From assembly GCA_951802425.1 (NCBI GenBank), contig OX637806.1:124001-188000 (forward strand): 64,000 bases of DNA. The letters are read 5' to 3'. Numbering within the stretch: the first letter of the stretch is position 1; each line of letters begins with the position of its first letter. This DNA is from Clavaria fumosa (Eukaryota; Basidiomycota; Agaricomycetes; Agaricales; Clavariaceae). This document shows, in pieces, positions 43,643 to 55,759 of this stretch. The position numbers and the translations under genes were made by a program. A model generated the notes under the pieces. That model saw only the letters and a program-made list of their open reading frames with translations, was not told the origin of the DNA and made no database searches.

Positions 43643-45060
43643 TGTCAGGACCCATTCATTTTTCCTTGCCCAAGCCGACTTCACCCACATCCACGAGCTT
43701 CCCGACGACCCTCTACAACCTCGCGAGTCCCTCTACACACTTCCGGGACCCGCTGTCTCCTTCCAAAAGCCTCTCCAACCTCCCCCGCGCTCACACGACA
43801 CTCGCGACGCTTCCTAATACTTCACCCGGACCCACCAATCCTATGTGCGACACACCGATACGCATCTACTTCCACCAGCATGTGACTTGCCGCGCGGCAC
43901 CCCCGGCGCTACCACTATCAGCGCCAATATGTTACCAGCATTACGACCGTTACTTGCGTTACCAGTGTTACCCACGTGACTACTCGCCCGTAGGTCACCT
44001 GCGTCACTAGCGTCACCCACGTGATCGCTCTTATGACCTCGCAACCTTAACACTCAAATGCGCCACCAATGGTCAGCTGTATGAACACTTCAAATATGCG
44101 TCCCTTCTTCTCCTCAGTCGTCTATAATTACATTACTTATGATCCGAGAATCCCTCCGTAGTTATAGCGACGTATATACTTATTTAACTAGGTCGCGACC
44201 CGTGACAGGTCATCTTCGCAACCTTAATAGAACACGCGCCTAGTCACTTTACGACTAAACATACCCCATACTACCATAGTCTTGTCGCCTGGCAACCTCT
44301 GTACTTTCCCTTTTTCGTTATACTCTCTGTACGCACGTATATAAGTCTCGCATGTACTTCTCGTACTGTAGACTTGATATTGACGCACATTGGTTTAAGC
44401 TTGAGGCTAGTACGCCCTTTGAGCTTGGAACCATCGCGATTGATAGGTCTTGTCTCTCTTGGTGACCACAAGATCGCCAAGACACACTCTACTCTGTTCT
44501 AACTCATCCTCTGTGCTCCTACAAGTTGCGCGATCTAAGTATTCTCTATTATTCATCTTGGTACTGATCTTGGAACCCTACAGGTTCACCCGTCAGTTGG
44601 CAAAGTCATCGCCTTCACTGACACATTTCTCAACACCGTCGCAACCACCACGACCCTTCCAACATTGTCTATTTCTTTCACCTCGTCTTTTTCCTTCTCT
44701 ACGCTTCGTCAGTCAACCTCGCGACCTTCTCAGCGTTGTCACTTTCTCCCACCTCGTCTATTCCTTTCTTCACGCTTCGTTGGTCGACTTCGCGACCCTC
44801 TCAGCGTCACCCATTTCCCCCCTCCTCGTCAATTACCTCCTTTACGCTTCGTTTACCGACTTCGCGACCTTCCCAACGATGTCTTCCTCCTCTATACTTG
44901 TCTTTCTTCGCTCTTACATCTTCTCAGACGTCTTCGCGACCTTCCGGGACCGAGCATTCTCAACTGTGCTCAACAGTTGATTGGTCTTAGCGAGTTTCCA
45001 GCATAGGTCACCAACAAGTCGATCTCCGGCACTACTATCGAGACGGGACAGGCCCTAACA
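43643..45060 (+). repeat. 5' LTR of the chromovirus
   Basis: 1,418 bp. Compared with the 3' LTR there are many C/T and G/A differences at CpG plus a few small indels (for example around 43930-43970 and 53230-53275). It contains four spaced TTCGCGACC or CTCGCGACC copies at 44728-44940 inside a pyrimidine-rich stretch with a repeat of about 70 bp. Confidence 0.93.
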
Positions 45061-45116
45061 TAATATCAAGTCTCCCCCTCGCCCCACCACTCAATGCCTG
45101 GATAACACAAACTATT

Positions 45117-47120
45117 ATGTCTTTCAGTCACACTCCTCCCCAACCAACCACTCATCACTTCCAGACACGCACAGGTAGCTGCGCGATCACTCCAATAATC
45201 TTGGAGACTACTCGCGAGCCGCCTACCACCGTTCAAGAGCGACCCGCATCCGTCGTTCAATCACAGCCCGAAGAACCCGCCCAAATCGCACCTAGCCACG
45301 CCTCGTCCCTGCACGAAGAAGCCGAGACCCTCGTGGAGCAGCTCGGCTACCCGCGCTTCGACCGCCCTCGCCACCGTACTTACCAAATTCTCAACAATAC
45401 TCGCCACCAATACGAAACCGGAACTCTCGATGAAGAATTAGCATATCTCATTGAGACGACAAATCTCTATGAGGCATTGGTACGATTAACGGATGGATTC
45501 TGAGCTAACCCGCAGAACCGACTCTACGAGAGTCAACGTCAATATCCAGGCACTACCGACCGAGGAGCCCTGTCTCCCCCCGACCTGGATACTCCCTCGC
45601 GACCTCCGAGAGTCGCCCAGCCTACAAGAGGACCCCGAGACATGGCCCCACTTTTCCAAGTCGCAGCACAATCCCTGCAGAACTTTGCCAACCCTGCCGC
45701 ACCCGACGAGCGACCAGCCATTGTCTCCAGGATCCCAAGGTACACCGCCCCTCGCAGTAGCTGGCCTACGTGGATGCAGCCAGCCACTACTCCGAGTAGG
45801 GCGCTCCCTTGCGACCCTATAGGGACCGAAGCAACACTTCAACCTGCCCCTCACCTCGAGATTCCGGTCGAGCCTTTTCGCATTCCACAACCGGAAGCGC
45901 GACCAGTACCCCAGATGGAGACACGACCAGCATCTCGCCCTCTGTCACAGACTGAAGCCCCGCAGGTCCCTCTGGTCCCCCCTATGCCCCCACACCCCGC
46001 CGCCGCGCTTCGAGATGAGGCGCCTGGAACCCACCATCACCACTACTATTACCAGGCCCCTCCCTCTGAAGGACCATCGGCCTGAGACGCCTTCGCTCGA
46101 GAATCCAAGCTCGACACCAGGCGTCCCGAACCGTTCAATGGTCGTGACCGACACAAGTGGAAACCTTTCGTCACGGAATGCCTAATGACTTTCTTCGCCA
46201 AGCCCGTAACCTTCCAAGGAGATCACAAGAGGGTTACTTTCGCCGCCTCTTACCTCACGGACACTGCACAGAGCCACTACACCTCCCTCCTTCAATTCAA
46301 TGCCGAACACCCGGCTCTACATTCCTGGGAAGGATTCATCTGTGAGTTTGGAGGGATGTTTGGAGTGGTCAACACGCAGATTGAAGCCGACCAGAACCTT
46401 GGCTTGTTGCAGATGGGCGAAAACGAATGGTTTTCGAACCACATCATCCGTTTCGAGTCCTTTGCTTTCGAATCCAACTGGAATTCGGCCGCCTTGCAAT
46501 CAGAGCTCTACCGCTCGATGTCCACACATATTAAAGAAGCCATGAAAGTCATTCCGTGACCTACGACGTATCAGGAACTTCCCAATTTAGCCATGCAGAT
46601 TGACCAGAGACACTGGGAATATGAGAGTGAGACTCGCCGAACTCAATTCCGTGCTAACCCTCCTGCTCCCCGTCCCCCTGTTCAACAAGGTGGAAATCGC
46701 CCCTTGGCTCAACAAGGCAGAAATTGCAACTACCAGACAACGTCGCAACCTTACCCAGCCGCTGGCAATAATCCTACAATGCCCCGACCAGCCGCAGGGA
46801 ATCCCGCGACTTCGCCGCAACCCGCTAATCCGCCCTGTCAGCCGAATCCGAATCCGAATCCACCCTACGTCCCCCTCAGCGATGAGGAACGAGAACGTCG
46901 TCATCAGGGAAATCTTTGTTTGAGATGTGGAAAGCCGGGACATTACAGCATTGCATGCCCTGATTGACGATTAGCCGGACAAGCCGTCTTCATGCTAGAG
47001 GAAGGAGAGGAAGAGATCCAGGAAGAGTACGAAGTTGAGGAAGAGGTAGAAGAGGATGTGGATGACCCGCACAAAGAGTTAAACGAGGAAGCGACTCAGG
47101 AGCTTCCGGGGGAACTCTGA
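45117..47120 (+). pseudogene. Chromovirus Gag
   Basis: One frame from ATG 45117 to a TGA at 47118-47120, interrupted by TGA at 45501, 46083, 46557 and 46965. Protein-like sequence continues in the same frame after each. The N-terminal third is proline-rich; the capsid-like part is around 46100-46560 (RRPEPFNGRDRHKWKPFV...LTDTAQSHY), typical of retrotransposon Gag. The CCHC knuckle CLRCGKPGHYSIAC is at about 46918-46959, followed by an acidic tail ([10 protein letters not shown]). The product would package element RNA. Each internal TGA could be a mutated CGA; stop readthrough is a less likely reading. Confidence 0.88.
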
Positions 47121-47122
47121 GT

Positions 47123-50100
47123 CGCGACAATCCAACCCCCATACTCGCACGGGCCGCGACTAGTTCCTCTTCCCCTCAATTTCCTCGCGACCTTTCTAAT
47201 ACTCCCATTGCTTCCCAGTCTTCCCAATCCTTCCTCATAAAGACACAAATACCAGATTTCAGCTCGATTCCCTTAAATACTCTTGTTGATTGTGGTGCAT
47301 CAATGAATTTCATCGATTTCACCCTCGCGAACTCCCATCCAAACCTCCTAATGCCACTTCCGCAACCTCTACTGCTTCAATACTTCGACGGAAGTTCCTC
47401 CAGCTCCAATATAACCCACTACGTCCACGCTAATACAAAATTCCCCGACAATACTATCCAATCCATTAAGTTCCTCGTCACTAAAACTCATCCTCTCACC
47501 CCTGTGGTTCTAGGGCTCGATTGGTTGCGAACCTGGAACCCTAGGATCGATTGGACCAACCTCACTTTTAGTTTCGGACAGACAGCCCGCTCCACGACCA
47601 TCCCCCTCACTCTTCTGGACGCGAAACCCCCGAGTAAACCCCCCCCTGACCTCGCAAACTCGGCACCGAAACCCTCTAAACCCCTGCGAGTTCAATTGGT
47701 CAAGGCTACCACGCTTCGTCGCTTGGAGCAACAAGGAGAATTTATAGGTCTCCTATACTTCCAACCCGCAAACAACCCCCACGATGACGAATCCATACTC
47801 GCGAGTTCCGCGACCACTCAACCCCCTCCAAAACCCGAAGAAACAATCCCGCACGAGTATCACGACTTCCTGGACGTCTTTTCTGAAGACCTAGCCTGGG
47901 AATTACCTCTGCACTGCAACTACGACCACCGAATCGAACTTGAAGAAGGTGAAACACCTCCTCACGGGAAGCTATATAACATGTCAGAAGTGGAGTTAAA
48001 GATGTTGAAAGATTATTTGGATGACATGTTGGATAAGGGCTTCATTCGGCTGTCGAAATCCCCTGCAGGTGCACCAGTACTCTTCGCGAAGAAGAAAGGT
48101 GGAGGCCTTCGCCTCTGTGTCGATTATCGAGGTCTCAACAAGATTACCCAGAAAAATCGTTACCCTATCCCCTGAATTGAGACCCTCGTCGACCAATTGT
48201 GCTCAGCCAAAATCTACTTGAAGATCGACCTCCGTGTTGGGTATAACAACGTGAGGATAGCTGAAGGAGACGAGTGGAAAACTGCGTTCCGCACTCGCTA
48301 CAGCGCGTTCGAATATCTTGTCATGCCGTTTGGATTCACGAACGCACCCGCGACCTTTCAGCACCTTATGAACGATATCTTTCACAATCTGGTTGACGTC
48401 AACGTAGTAGTCTACCTCGACGACATCTTAATCTACTCGGACAACCTCGAACAGCATCGCGACCATGTCCGAGAGGTCCTACGATGTCTATGCAAGGCAG
48501 ACTTACACGCGCGACCCAAGAAGTGTGATTTCCACACCACGACAGTCGAATACCTTGGAGTTATAGTGTCCCCCGACGGAATTGCCATGGATCCTTCAAA
48601 AATACAGGCCATTCTAAGTTGGCCCCTACCCATGAAGATCCATGACCTTCAGAGCTTTTTAGGCTTTGCTAATTTCTATCGAAGATTCATAGATAACTAT
48701 TCCGGCATCGTCATTCCACTTACACGACTCCTCCGCAAGGATACGCCTTGGAAGTGGAGCCCACGATGCCAAGAAGTCTTCGATATCCTCAAACAAGCCT
48801 TTACCGAAGCTCCCATCCTCCAGCATTACAACCCTGATCACCCCATTACCCTCGAATGCGATGCTTCCGACTACGCGATAGCGGCCATTCTCTCTCAAAC
48901 CGATCCCGCGACTAACAAGCTACGTCCCATCGCTTTCCACCCATGTACAATGATCGCCGCAGAGCTCAACTACGACATTTACGACAAAGAGCTCCTCGCG
49001 ATACATGATGTGTTCAAGCAATGGAGAGCGTACCTCAAAGGCGTGCGATACCAAATTCAGGTCTTTTCAGACCACAATAACTTACGTTATTTCACCACCA
49101 CGAAGCAACTCAGCCGTCGACAAGCCTGCTGGGCAGAGTACCTTTCCAGTTTCAACTATGTAATTCATTATCGAGCAGGAAAGCTAGGCGCGAAGCCAGA
49201 TGCCCTCATGCGACGACCCGACGTCTACCCGAAGAAATCCGACCAACCCACGACCAATGCACAAAACAATAAGGTCGTGATACCACCGGAATTACTTTGA
49301 GCAGCTGTCATCCTCAACGAAGAAGCCCTGATTTCGCGAATTCGACACGCCCCTCACGACTCCTACTTCTCCAAGAAAACACAGGGCGCTTCACAAGGTC
49401 GCGACAAGGCGTTCTCGCTCTTGCCCGATGGCTCACTACTACTTCGTAATGGTAAAATATACGTCCCCGATCACGACTCCCTCCAATTCGATATCTTATG
49501 CTCCAATCACGACCATAAACTACGAGGACATCCAGGTATAAGAAAGACAACCCAGCTAATAAACAGGTTGTTTTTCTGGCCAGGACTCCGAAAGGACGTA
49601 ACCATCTACGTCCATGGTTGTCACACCTGCACAAGGGCAAAACCCATCCGGCACAAACCCTACGGACTCCTCAAACCCTTACCCATAGGCGAGCAACCTT
49701 GGTCTTCGATTTCGATGGACCATATCGAAGCCCTCCCCCTCTCCGCGACCTTTGACTCGATTCTCGTTGTCGTCTGCCGACTTACGAAACAAGCAATCTT
49801 TATCTCCACCAACACTACCGACACCACGAAGGAGTTAGCTCAACATTTTGTCACCCACGTCTTCTCAAAGCATGGGCTACCCGCGGATATAGTGTCGGAT
49901 AGAGGAAGATTATTCGTTTCTAAGTTTTGGTCTTCATTATGTCAGGCTCTGGATATTACTTCCAATCTCTCCACAGCCTATCATCCCGAGACCGACGGAC
50001 AAACCGAATGAGTCAACCAGATCTTGGAGCAATATATACGAATCTATACGAACTACCAGCAGGATGACTGGACCCACCAACTTCCGCTCGCCGAGTTCGT

Positions 50101-50779
50101 ATACAACATCACCCCCCACAGCGCGACTGGTGTCTCCCCATTCTTTGCGAACAAGGGATACCACCCAAGACTCACGATTTCCCTCGAAGGGATACCCGCG
50201 CATGAAGCCCACATGGTCGCGACCGATCTAAAGATGCTCCATCAGCACTTACAAGATCAACTCAAGGTCGCGAACGAGGCCTACTTGCGCTTTGTGGACA
50301 GGAAGAGAGAGGTTACACCGGACTGGAAAGAAGGAACGAAGGTGTGGTTAGACTTGCGGAATGTGAAGATGAAGAGACCGATGAAGAAATTGGACTTGAA
50401 ACGAGCCGGACCTTTCCCCATACTCGCGAAAGTTTCGACTCATGCATATTGTCTCCAGTTACCGAAATCGATGTGAGAAATTCACGACGTTTTCCACGTT
50501 TCGTTACTCGAGAAGGTCTATGACGACACTTTCCCCCAGCGGCAACAGCAACCCCCACCCCCTATCGAGGTCGACGGCGAACAACATTATGAAGTCACCG
50601 ACATACTAGATTCTCGAAGGAGGGGTAGGAAAGTGCTTTACCTCGTACGATGGGAAGGTTACGGACCCGAGGACGACACCTGGGAACCAATAGAGTCACT
50701 TTCTGGATTGAAGGAACTCCTCCAGGACTTCCATGCGACCTACCCGAAAAAACCTCGCACAACTCGCGCAACTCAATAA
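47123..50779 (+). pseudogene. Chromovirus Pol: protease, RT, RNase H, integrase, chromodomain
   Basis: Pol lies in the -1 frame relative to gag and overlaps its end, so -1 frameshifting is likely. In order: aspartic protease with LVDCGAS (about 47285), RT with YLDD (about 48414-48425), RNase H (about 48830-49230), integrase zinc region HxxxH...CHTC (about 49510-49635), DDE core (D about 49720, D about 49893, E about 49990), and a chromodomain (VRWEGYGPEDDTWEPIESL, about 50645-50700). The frame ends at a normal TAA 50777-50779. Internal TGA codons are at 48173, 49298, 50009 and 50474; in the third (TDGQTE then VNQILEQY) and fourth (before EIHDVFHVSLLE) arginine is expected from the family. Confidence 0.93.
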
Positions 50780-50907
50780 ATTTCCTCGCCTCTTTCTCGT
50801 TTTTTCTTCACTTTCTCACTTCGGACTTCACAGCAATTCATATATACGCAATAAAAATACAATAAGAAAACTTTTATCTACTGGTCGCAAGCTTTTTCCT
50901 TCCCCTT

Positions 50908-52943
50908 TTACGACCCTTCTGCTCCTTCCCCGCCTTCCACACTCGTGACTTTTTCCTTTTCCTCCTTCTCCTCCTCTCCAGCCTTGGGAGCCTTCAACTC
51001 AAAACCCCAATTGTCCACCCTTGGAATATCCAACAGCTCCCTCCTCACGCGACATTGCTCCTGCTCTGCCCATTGCTCTACCCACGACGGGAGTTCTTCC
51101 GGCGACTTCATCAAAAGGTCTTCATAGGCGAAGAAGACCGTCTCGAGGCCTCGCCGTCCTCGAAAGCGAGCCTCGCGGAGCTCACCAACCATACTCGCAC
51201 ATTGGTCGCGTAACTCTAAAAACCAATCTTCAGTTTGTTGCTAAAAACAAAACCCGCGAGGACTTACCTTTTTCCCGCTCCCTCGATGCCTTCAACTCCT
51301 TTTCCATCCTCTCTACAGTCGCGAACAAACCTACAAAACAAGATTAGTTTGTGTTATACTCGCGACTATGGAACTTACTTCGTTCCGATTCCTCAGCCTC
51401 CTCCAATCATCGTCCGGCCTCCTCTAGCTCGACCTTATGGTCTAGATAAACACAAATAACAGATTAGTCCACCTTCATACCTGCAACCACTAAAACTTAC
51501 TGTTCTCCGACTCTTCGGTCTCTTCCAATCTTCGCCGGACGTCCCCCAACTCCACCCTCCAACCTAAACCAATAAGAAGATTAATTCGCGATCTCACGGA
51601 GTAGAATGATGACTTACCTTCCGCCTCCTTTTTCATCGCTGCAATCACCCTGCTCACCTCCTCGAACTCCTTGCGCGTCCCCTCCGCCCCCATTAACAAT
51701 CCTATAGACGCGAATGAGTCAACTTCATACTCGCGACTATTTCACTTACCCTCTTTCTCCTTCCGCAACTTCTCCAACTCCCGGCACGCGTTTCTCAACT
51801 CGACTTCTTGGTCTGAATCACATGGAAGTCAATCTACAAGACATCAATTCGAGTAAAAACTTACCTTGCCACTCCCCATGGAGAGCCTCAAACTCCTTTT
51901 CCGCTCCCTCAGCCTGCGTCGTCAATTCCGCGACTTCTGCGACCTCCTTGCCTTTGCCAATAAAAGTCGTGAGCTCAGTATGAAACTACGGGAACCAGGA
52001 CAAACTGATATTCACCTTTCTTGCCCCACCGTAACGCCTCCAACTCACGCTTAGCCGCCGCCAATTCCACCTCCAATTCCATCTCCCGATGCGACTTGTA
52101 TACCCACGCTATCTTCTTCGTGGGTTCCGCGAGTTGCTGACGGAGCGTTGCAAGCTCCCGTTCCAGATCTGTCCTGGGGACCAAGGTCCCTGCAACCTTT
52201 CTTTCTCCCTCCACCAACCCCTTCGATGACGACGGCTTCGCCACTCGCCTCCTTGTTGACGAACCAGGCGTCAGCGACCGCGACCTTGTCCTTGCTCGCT
52301 TTCCGCATACTGCTCGCGTTGGGGTCCCCGGAATCGTAATAGTGGGGAGTTTGGCTCCCACTCGACTCGCGACTGTTGGGGTCGCTGTCGCAGCTGATCC
52401 TGGTGCCTCTGCCCGCCGCAGAGCCTCATCGATTTGCACGTCGCTCCATCCGAATTCGGCCTTGACGTGCCATCGACGAAATTCCTGGACCCAGGAACAC
52501 TTCCCATGGTCCTCTGCGCACTGGCGACACTTGCCGGCAGTGCTGCGCACACACTGTCGGCCCTTTGCGACGCAGTTATCGCAATCCTGGAACATAACAA
52601 TCAGAAGAAACGAATGGGAATGAGAACTACTATTACCTTTTAGGAAGTCCGCGGGCGACAGGTCAGCCTCGCCCGCGACGTTCTCCACCGCCCCGCTTGA
52701 CTCCACGACGTCGCTCGCAGTCTTATTCGTACTCGCGACGTTGTCTCGCGTCTTGCGGCGGCCTGCGGCTTCGCGAAGACGCGCGCATCGCTCTTGCTCA
52801 GCCTTTTGACGGGCCAGCGCATCCTCTAGGATCCCCAGATTGAGGCTGGGTTCCGTTTCGTCGTATATGTGTATTTCGCGCGCGACCTCGTTCTCGTCCT
52901 TGTTGGTTTCGGTTTCATGTTGTTTGATGAAAGCAGAGACCAT
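50908..52943 (-). CDS. Antisense gene in the chromovirus: Zn2Cys6-like cluster plus coiled coils
   Basis: The minus strand opposite the pol-LTR interval carries a gene of about eight exons. ATG at 52943 leads 322 open codons with a cysteine cluster of spacing C-x2-C-x6-C-x7-C-x2-C-x6-C (CDNCVAKGRQC...CRQCAEDHGKC, about 52490-52580), the pattern of fungal Zn2Cys6 DNA-binding proteins, then a basic stretch (KRARTRSRSLTPGSSTRRR) and coiled coil. Introns follow with GTGAAT or GTAAGT donors and AG acceptors at about 52013-51954, 51863-51815, 51749-51702, 51617-51564, 51499-51441, 51378-51331 and 51267-51241. The small exons are charged heptad-like segments; the last ends EGGEGAEGS at 50908. One TGA at a CGA-like site interrupts the exon near 51420. 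Role is unknown; a DNA-binding or chromatin factor is inferred. The introns are invisible in the sense RNA, so they survive retrotransposition. Confidence 0.8.
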
Positions 52944-53059
52944 GGTGGTTTGACTTAGAGAAAAATTTTGGGTGTCGTGACTTGATCAACAAACATCGCG
53001 CTGACTAATCATCACGTGACCTCCACTCTCGCAGGGCTCGAGGCTTAAAGGGGGGGTAA

Positions 53060-54485
53060 TGTCAGGACCCATTCATTTTTCCTTGCCCAAGCCGACTTCA
53101 CCCACATCCACGAGCTTCCTGACGACCCTCTACAACCTCGCGAGTCCCTCTACACACTTCCGGGACCCACTGTCTCCTTCCGGAAGCCTCTCCAACCTCC
53201 CCCACACTCACACAACACTCGCGACCACCATGCTGTACTCGCGATGCTTCCTAATACTTCACCCTACGCGCATACTTCACCCGGACACACCAATCCTATG
53301 CGCGACACACTGATATGCGTCTACTTCCACCAGCACATGACTTGCCGCGCGGCACCCCCGGCACTACCACTATCAGCGCCAATACGTTACCAGCGTTACC
53401 CACGTGACTACTCGCCCGTAGGTCACCTGCGTCACTAGCGTCACCCACGTGATCGCTCTTATGACCTCGCGACCTTAACACTCAAACGCGCCACCAATGG
53501 TCAGCTGTATGAACACTTCAAATATGCGTCCCTTCTTCTCCTCAGTCGTCTATAATTATGTTACTTATGATCCGAGAATCCCTCCGTAGTTATAGCGACA
53601 TATATACTTATTTAACTAGGTCGTGACCCGTGACAGGTCATCTTCGCGACCTTAATAGAACACGCGCCTAGTCACTTTACAACTAAACATACCCCGTACT
53701 ACCATAGTCTTGTCGCCTGGCAACCTCTGTACTTTCCCTTTTTCGTTATACTCTCTGTACGCACGTATATAAGTCTCGCATGTACTTCTCGTACTGTAGA
53801 CTTGATATTGACGCACATTGGTTTAAGCTTGAGGCTAGTACACCCTTTGAGCTTGGAACCATCGTGATTGATAGGTCTTGTCTCTCTTGGTGACCACAAG
53901 ATCGCCAAGACACACTCTACTCTGTTCTAACTCATCCTCTGCGCTCCTACAACTTGCGCGATCTAAGTATTCTCTATTATTCATCTTGGTACTGATCTTG
54001 GAACCCTACAGGTTCACCCGTCGGTTGGCAAAGTCATCGCCTTCACCGACACATTTCTCAACACCGTCGCAACCACCGTGACCCTTCCAACATTGTCTAT
54101 TTCTTTCACCTCGTCTTTTTCCTTCTCTACGCTTCATTGGTCGACCTCGCGACCTTCTCAGCGTTGTCACTTTCTCCCACCTTGTCTATTCCTTTCTTCA
54201 TGCTTCGTTGGTCAACTTCGCGACCCTCTCAGCGTCACCCATTTCCCCCCTCGTCAATTACCTCCTTTACGCTTCGTTTACCGACTTCGCGACCTTCCCA
54301 ACAACGTCTTCCTCCTCTCTACTTGTCTTTCTTCGCTCTTACATCTTCTCAGATGTCTTCGCGACCTTCCGGGACCGAGCATTCTCGACTGTGCTCAACA
54401 GTTGATTGGTCTTAGCGAGTTTCCAGCATAGGTCACCAACAAGTCAATCTCCGGCACTACTATCGAGACGGGACAGGCCCTAACA
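53060..54485 (+). repeat. 3' LTR of the chromovirus
   Basis: 1,426 bp, TG...CA ends, followed by CTCAC. It may also supply the antisense promoter for the gene ending at 50908, since that gene starts only about 120 bp inside it. Confidence 0.93.
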
Positions 54486-55458
54486 CTCACAAGAAGGCAG
54501 AGCTATCTTGATACTCCTCTATTTTAAGTGCGGTATGAAGGTAGTACTCATCAGTATGAATTGGTGAAAGCTGGGTCTGTGGACGAACCTGAGGACATCA
54601 CACTGCGTTTGACTGGAGTCATCATCCGTTGCCGTTTGCCTCCCATCTTGGAAACACCCAAGTTAGCTGTTTACAAGGATTCAAGCTTTGACTCACATTA
54701 TTCTTTCGCAGAGAACTGAAGAACCTGCTCCAAGAAGTGACTGTCACGGGTTTAGACACACAAAAGTTCAAAGCGGCCATGGAGGGAATAGTTGCCATTC
54801 ACAGCACCTTTACCAAGCGTATCTATTCTGGCCATTTGCTAGATTGGACTCCACAGGTCATCAATGGATGGAAGAGTATCAGAGCTGGCAGCCGATACTT
54901 TACCACTGGCCCAGCATCTGCAGATGCAGAGATCCTTCCTTTCCTTTCATCAGTTGATCCAGAAGGTATCTTGGGGTCAGTGGATAAACACAGGTTCCGC
55001 CATACTATTGACAATGATGTAGGCTACTTCAAGAGGGAGGCGAAGGGCAATCAGAAATTCAAGTATGTCATTGCAATATCAGTTAATTATAAGTCAAACA
55101 GTTTACGGATCTGAAGGTACATACCCACCAGCCCTGACGTATTCTCCATAGGAGATATTGTGGAGATAAGGGTTTCTTTTCGTGCTGTACCCATCAGTTC
55201 ACAACCAAGACGTCTGAAGATGGGTATTATCCTTCGATCGCTGGCTTTGATTGACAATTCCTTTACCAAAAGGAGTAACGCTTTAAGGAATGTCCATATA
55301 AATGAACTTCAGTTACCTTTCAGGAAGCATCACTTGCCCTTGCATGGTCTCAATTGGAGGCACCGCAAGCCAACAAATTGCTAAAAAGAAAATTGAATTT
55401 CTCAGACAATGAGAGTGAATCTGAGGGTGAGGAGCGCCTCACAAGGCTGAGAATTTAG
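54486..55458 (+). pseudogene. Host gene, part downstream of the chromovirus
   Basis: Continues the frame at 43642. Exons: 54486 to about 54659 (STHQYELVKAGSVDEPEDIT, LRLTGV), about 54713-55055 (VTVTGLDTQKFKAAMEGIV...LSSVDPEGILG), about 55110-55278 (SIGDIVEIRVSFRAVPIS), and about 55311-55458 (QEASLALAWSQLEAPQANKL, ending LTRLRI). The second intron is GTATGTC...TGAAG and the third GTAACG...TTCAG (43 nt). One TAA near 54524-54526 interrupts the first piece unless it is intronic. The family is widespread and uncharacterised in Agaricomycetes as far as I recall. Its function is unknown; a globular domain with GDIVE near the C-terminus is the most conserved-looking part. Confidence 0.6.
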
Positions 55459-55759
55459 GAAGTATGCAGAGTTGGTGCATTGTGGATGGATCCTTTACTT
55501 CACATTACAATGAGGATATACGTTAATTAATGATATCTTGAGTAGTGCATAAAGAATATATTTTATAGCCACTCACTCCAAGGATACAGAAGGTGTTGGC
55601 AGGTGAGGTGTCAGCAGAGAGGCATTGATATTGAGGTAGGTGCTGCAATGGCAGTGAGGCCCTGCAAGTGAGGTGAGGATAACGCAGCTTGGAAAGAAAA
55701 AAAAAGCTTACGTAATCTGGTTGGCTCGTCGCTGCGGCCCACTTACCGTTGCCCACTCC

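Larger units (their letters stand above)
43643..54485 (+). mobile_element. Complete Ty3/gypsy chromovirus with an antisense gene
   Basis: A 10,843-bp element with LTRs of 1,418 bp (43643-45060) and 1,426 bp (53060-54485), starting TGTCAGGACCC and ending GGCCCTAACA, flanked by the 5-bp duplication CTCAC (43638-43642 and 54486-54490). It holds gag, pol with a C-terminal chromodomain, and a multi-exon gene on the opposite strand between pol and the 3' LTR. A polypurine tract AAAGGGGGGG precedes the 3' LTR. The whole element is rich in TCGCGA. Gag and pol contain eight internal in-frame TGA codons, so this copy is probably inactive, but no other lesions are obvious. The chromodomain suggests integration guided by histone marks. 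Confidence 0.96.

Noticed and set aside
52610..52670. First intron of the antisense gene (GTAATAG...TTCCAG)
   Set aside because: Removing it breaks the frame with a stop, while reading through keeps it open, so it was left as coding.
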